5,925 bases of DNA from Nitrosopumilaceae archaeon (GTDB lineage: Archaea > Thermoproteota > Nitrososphaeria > Nitrososphaerales > Nitrosopumilaceae): positions 3,750 through 9,674 of the forward strand of contig DUJB01000068.1 of the NCBI GenBank assembly GCA_013330055.1, in the 5' to 3' direction. Shown here piece after piece: positions 4,245-5,925 of the stretch. The notes below the pieces were generated by a model. The model did not search any database and was not told where the DNA came from. It saw only the letters and a list, made by a program, of their open reading frames with translations. The translations under genes and the position numbers were made by a program. The first letter of the stretch is position 1, and each line of letters opens with the position of its first letter.

Positions 4245-4596
4245 GTGGTGTGGCCTCCATCGCTTGTGGTTTTTCAAATGGTGCAACGTTGTCTGGATAT
4301 ACAATTGGTATTTGAGTTTCGACTGATTCCTCCTCAAAGGTCTTTTTCTTTTTACGTTTCTTCTCCAACCTTTTGTTCTTGTCAATTCTTGCCTTTACTT
4401 CGTCAATTACCCCTTTGGAAAACTTGTCAAATGCCTCATTGTCTAACTCGTCAATCACCTGATCTACTGCCTTGTTTGGATCAATTGCCTTGCACTTTAT
4501 GTCAGCTACCCGACATAATTCCTCAATGTGATCCTCAACCCAATCAAGATCATTTGGTTCTAGGTTATATTTTTCAATAAGCTTGCCAAGTCGCAA
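4237..4596 (-). CDS. Charged soluble protein with a helical N-terminus and disordered tail
   Basis: I do not recognise this 119-aa protein. Residues 1-75 look helical and acidic, with C28 and C35 around VADIK and repeated hydrophobic positions (AVDQVIDELDNEAFDKFSK). Residues 73-85 are a very basic run of Lys and Arg, and residues 86-119 are proline-containing and probably disordered. The start is a TTG at 4596: the frame is open for twelve more codons, but no ATG, GTG or TTG is found there, and the gene before ends at 4629. Only a weak GTGA precedes the TTG, so the exact start is uncertain. The basic run could touch nucleic acid or the membrane surface; this is a guess. It overlaps the two-TM gene downstream by 8 bases. 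Confidence 0.8.
   Translation of the reverse strand: MRLGKLIEKYNLEPNDLDWVEDHIEELCRVADIKCKAIDPNKAVDQVIDELDNEAFDKFSKGVIDEVKARIDKNKRLEKKRKKKKTFEEESVETQIPIVYPDNVAPFEKPQAMEATPHG
4254..4258 (-). promoter_or_regulatory. Strong ribosome binding site for the 71-aa two-TM gene
   Basis: GGAGG on the minus strand, nine bases before the ATG at 4244. It fixes that start against the longer open frame reaching 4385. Confidence 0.65.
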
Positions 4597-4628
4597 CCGT
4601 AATCTTTCACGCCAGCTATATGAAATGT

Positions 4629-4937
4629 TTAATCACTTCCCTTATTCTCCTCCTCTCGTTTAGATACTAAATCATACATAGTTAGGAAGAATTCCCTGTT
4701 GAGATGTATGTATTGGTTTGTCAATTTCCTTACATCTTTTTCTGAAAGATTATCTCCCTGAAGTTTGTAGTATCTTTTTGTAATTGATTCTGGATGATCA
4801 GCTATTCCCTTAGACCTCAACATTTCAATACAGTCCTTTCTGTCAATTTTTTTTTCCCAATAAAACTTGTAAAATAGAAAAAATCCAGCTACACAGGAGG
4901 CGATTATAATTATTCTGATTATAAGGCCCGATGCCAT
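4629..4937 (-). CDS. Single-pass membrane protein downstream of the SPFH gene
   Basis: This 102-aa protein starts with one membrane helix (residues 4-24, LIIRIIIIASCVAGFFLFYKF) and continues into a basic, then mixed-charge, soluble region. That region has KDCIEMLRSKGI at 34-45 and helices through to a charged tail, SKREEENKGSD. No family is recognised. The ATG at 4937 begins seven bases after the SPFH stop and is preceded by AGGAG at 4948-4952, which forms part of the last SPFH codons. An open extension to 5042 lies inside the SPFH gene and is rejected. The tight spacing makes co-translation with SPFH likely, and a membrane partner of the SPFH ring is a fair guess. Confidence 0.85.
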   Translation of the reverse strand: MASGLIIRIIIIASCVAGFFLFYKFYWEKKIDRKDCIEMLRSKGIADHPESITKRYYKLQGDNLSEKDVRKLTNQYIHLNREFFLTMYDLVSKREEENKGSD

Positions 4938-4944
4938 TATTTGA

Positions 4945-5925
4945 TTACTCCTGCGGTTGCTGTTGTATGGTTTTTGTTGGAATTTGTAATAGTAGATTGT
5001 TTCCTTCCGAATCTGTAATGACCAATGTATCTGGTAAGACACCGTTCCACTGCAATAACCTCAGATATTCAATATACTCTGGGTTGTTTCTTAACATTTC
5101 TGTCAGTAGCCTAATGGCCTCCTGGTTTGCTTGAGCTTGGATTGTAATTGCCTGTGCAAGACCTTCTGCTTCAAGGATATGTGCCTGTTTTACACCTTCT
5201 GCTGTTTCAATTGCTGCAAGCTGTGTTCCATGTGCTACAGCTTGGGCTTGTTGTGCTTCTGCTTCTTTGATCGCAACTACATTTTGAGCTGTCTTTGCAT
5301 TTTGTTCTGCGGTTACTTTGGCATCAACTGCATTAGAGAATTGTGTCGAAAATTGAAAGTCTGTAATACTGACTTCCTGTTGTAAGAGATTGAATCTTGC
5401 TAGTCTTTGACCTAATGCCTGAACAATCTCCCCTTTGACAATTTCTCTTTTGGTGATAAGTTCCTCTGCGTTATATCTTGCTGTGATCTGTTTTACAACT
5501 TCATCCACTGCTGGTGTTATGATTCTAACTGTATAATCTAACCCAACTGTAGCAAAAAGTAGGTTTGCTGACTCTGGACTAACTCGATAGTTGATTGCTA
5601 CTGTAGTTGAAACTCCCTGCAAGTCCTTTGAACCTGCACCTGTTGTCTTTTCAAACTTTTGTGTCCTGACTTCCATCTGAACTATATCATCTTGGAATGG
5701 TACAACAAAGTGCATCCCTTCCTTAAGTGGTGGTTTTATTGCAATACAGTCGCCTGTTTTTTCGTCACATTGAACACCGTCAATCTGTTGGAAGTGCAAT
5801 AAAATACCTCTATGTCCTGCATCAACGATCTTGATTCCTGCTGAAAGGATAATGGTAATTATTGCTACTAAAATTATTCCGATAATGATGGCCTTTATTT
5901 TGCCACCTGCGTATTTGACTTCGTA
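4945..5925 (-). CDS. SPFH/prohibitin-type membrane scaffold protein (5' end beyond the window)
   Basis: The frame is open to the right edge, giving 326 residues without the true start. An N-terminal membrane helix lies at visible residues 9-30. The SPFH domain follows, with the prohibitin-like DAGHRGILLHF motif at 35-45, GMHFVVPF, the VSTTVAINYRV strand, and LLFATVGLDY...ITPAVDEVVKQITARYNAEELITKRE. Then comes an Ala/Gln/Glu-rich coiled coil (about 210-280; for example AKTAQNVVAIKEAEAQQAQA), and a C-terminal part with NNPEYIEYLRLLQWNGVLPDTLV. Proteins of this family form large rings on the membrane and organise membrane domains or control membrane proteases (FtsH partners HflK/C, mitochondrial prohibitins). 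The conserved core points to normal constraint. A TTG at 5799 is a false start, since homologous sequence continues upstream. The gene is followed seven bases later by a membrane protein. Confidence 0.93.
   Translation of the reverse strand, partial: YEVKYAGGKIKAIIIGIILVAIITIILSAGIKIVDAGHRGILLHFQQIDGVQCDEKTGDCIAIKPPLKEGMHFVVPFQDDIVQMEVRTQKFEKTTGAGSKDLQGVSTTVAINYRVSPESANLLFATVGLDYTVRIITPAVDEVVKQITARYNAEELITKREIVKGEIVQALGQRLARFNLLQQEVSITDFQFSTQFSNAVDAKVTAEQNAKTAQNVVAIKEAEAQQAQAVAHGTQLAAIETAEGVKQAHILEAEGLAQAITIQAQANQEAIRLLTEMLRNNPEYIEYLRLLQWNGVLPDTLVITDSEGNNLLLQIPTKTIQQQPQE

Noticed and set aside
4245..4385. N-terminal extension of the 71-aa two-TM protein
   Set aside because: The extra 47 residues are antiparallel-free but out of frame within the 119-aa gene and very basic; GGAGG supports the ATG at 4244.
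4245..4580. Plus-strand open frame of 111 codons
   Set aside because: Antisense to the 119-aa charged protein; its Leu/Pro/Cys/Gln-rich composition is the mirror of Lys/Glu-rich coding sequence.
4938..5042. N-terminal extension of the 102-aa membrane protein
   Set aside because: It lies inside the SPFH coding region; the ATG at 4937 has AGGAG and directly begins a membrane helix.
5131..5385. Plus-strand open frame of 84 codons, very Cys/Phe-rich
   Set aside because: Antisense to the Ala/Gln-rich coiled coil of the SPFH protein, which explains the odd composition.
5797..5799. TTG as the start of the SPFH protein
   Set aside because: The frame continues to the window edge with a membrane helix and the DAGHRG motif typical of the family, so the true start is outside.
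1..5925. tRNA, rRNA, CRISPR array, insertion sequence, integrase or origin
   Set aside because: Almost all of the window is covered by coding regions; the only gaps over 40 bases (2529-2569 and 1707-1788) hold no such structure.

Overview
This 5,925-base window is AT-rich and densely coding, with every supported gene on the minus strand; transcription runs from the right edge to the left edge. Sixteen coding regions are supported, and the first and last are cut by the window edges. The only protein with a confidently recognised family is the SPFH/prohibitin-type membrane protein at the right edge. The others are small proteins: membrane proteins, coiled-coil/proline-rich proteins, two Cys4-type zinc-binding proteins and one winged-helix regulator. 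Purine-rich Shine-Dalgarno sites, TTG/GTG starts, TATA-like elements about 40 bases before starts, low GC and the style of the small proteins suggest an archaeon, most likely an ammonia-oxidising thaumarchaeon (Nitrosopumilus-like) or one of its mobile elements. No rRNA, tRNA or marker gene in the window tests this.

Layout in transcription order. (1) The SPFH protein (open to the right edge) is followed by a single-pass 102-aa protein and a charged soluble 119-aa protein that starts with TTG. (2) Module A (about 4244-2570) is a 71-aa two-TM protein, a 71-aa small 'KT' domain protein, a 213-aa protein (coiled coil, NPP-rich linker, Cys4 zinc ribbon), a 63-aa two-TM protein and a 147-aa single-TM protein with a Cys-flanked C-terminal helical region. 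(3) A 41-base gap carries a TATA-like element and an imperfect palindrome. It precedes an 82-aa winged-helix protein, whose stop overlaps the start of a 164-aa two-TM protein. (4) An 82-base gap carries another TATA-like element and a good Shine-Dalgarno site. It precedes module B (1706-1): a 122-aa two-TM protein, a 76-aa coiled-coil/NPP protein, a 65-aa 'KT' domain protein, a 119-aa protein with a FYVE/RING-like cysteine pattern, a 147-aa three-TM protein and a partial gene running off the left edge.

The most interesting observation is that modules A and B look like diverged versions of one cassette. The 76-aa protein of B aligns with the N-terminal third of the 213-aa protein of A (coiled coil, then NPP, then PSYE..KF). 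The 65-aa protein of B aligns with the 71-aa 'KT' protein of A. Both modules also carry a two-TM protein first, a Cys4 zinc-binding domain, and a TM protein with a charged region. The order of the two shared partners is swapped between modules. Nearly all genes are linked by 4-base (ATGA) or 8-base (ATGNNTGA/TAA type) start/stop overlaps, so products of each module are probably made in coupled amounts. The reading offered here, which is inference, is a membrane-associated multi-protein assembly in two versions, downstream of a membrane-microdomain scaffold protein and with its own DNA-binding regulator. Its function is not known from the sequence.
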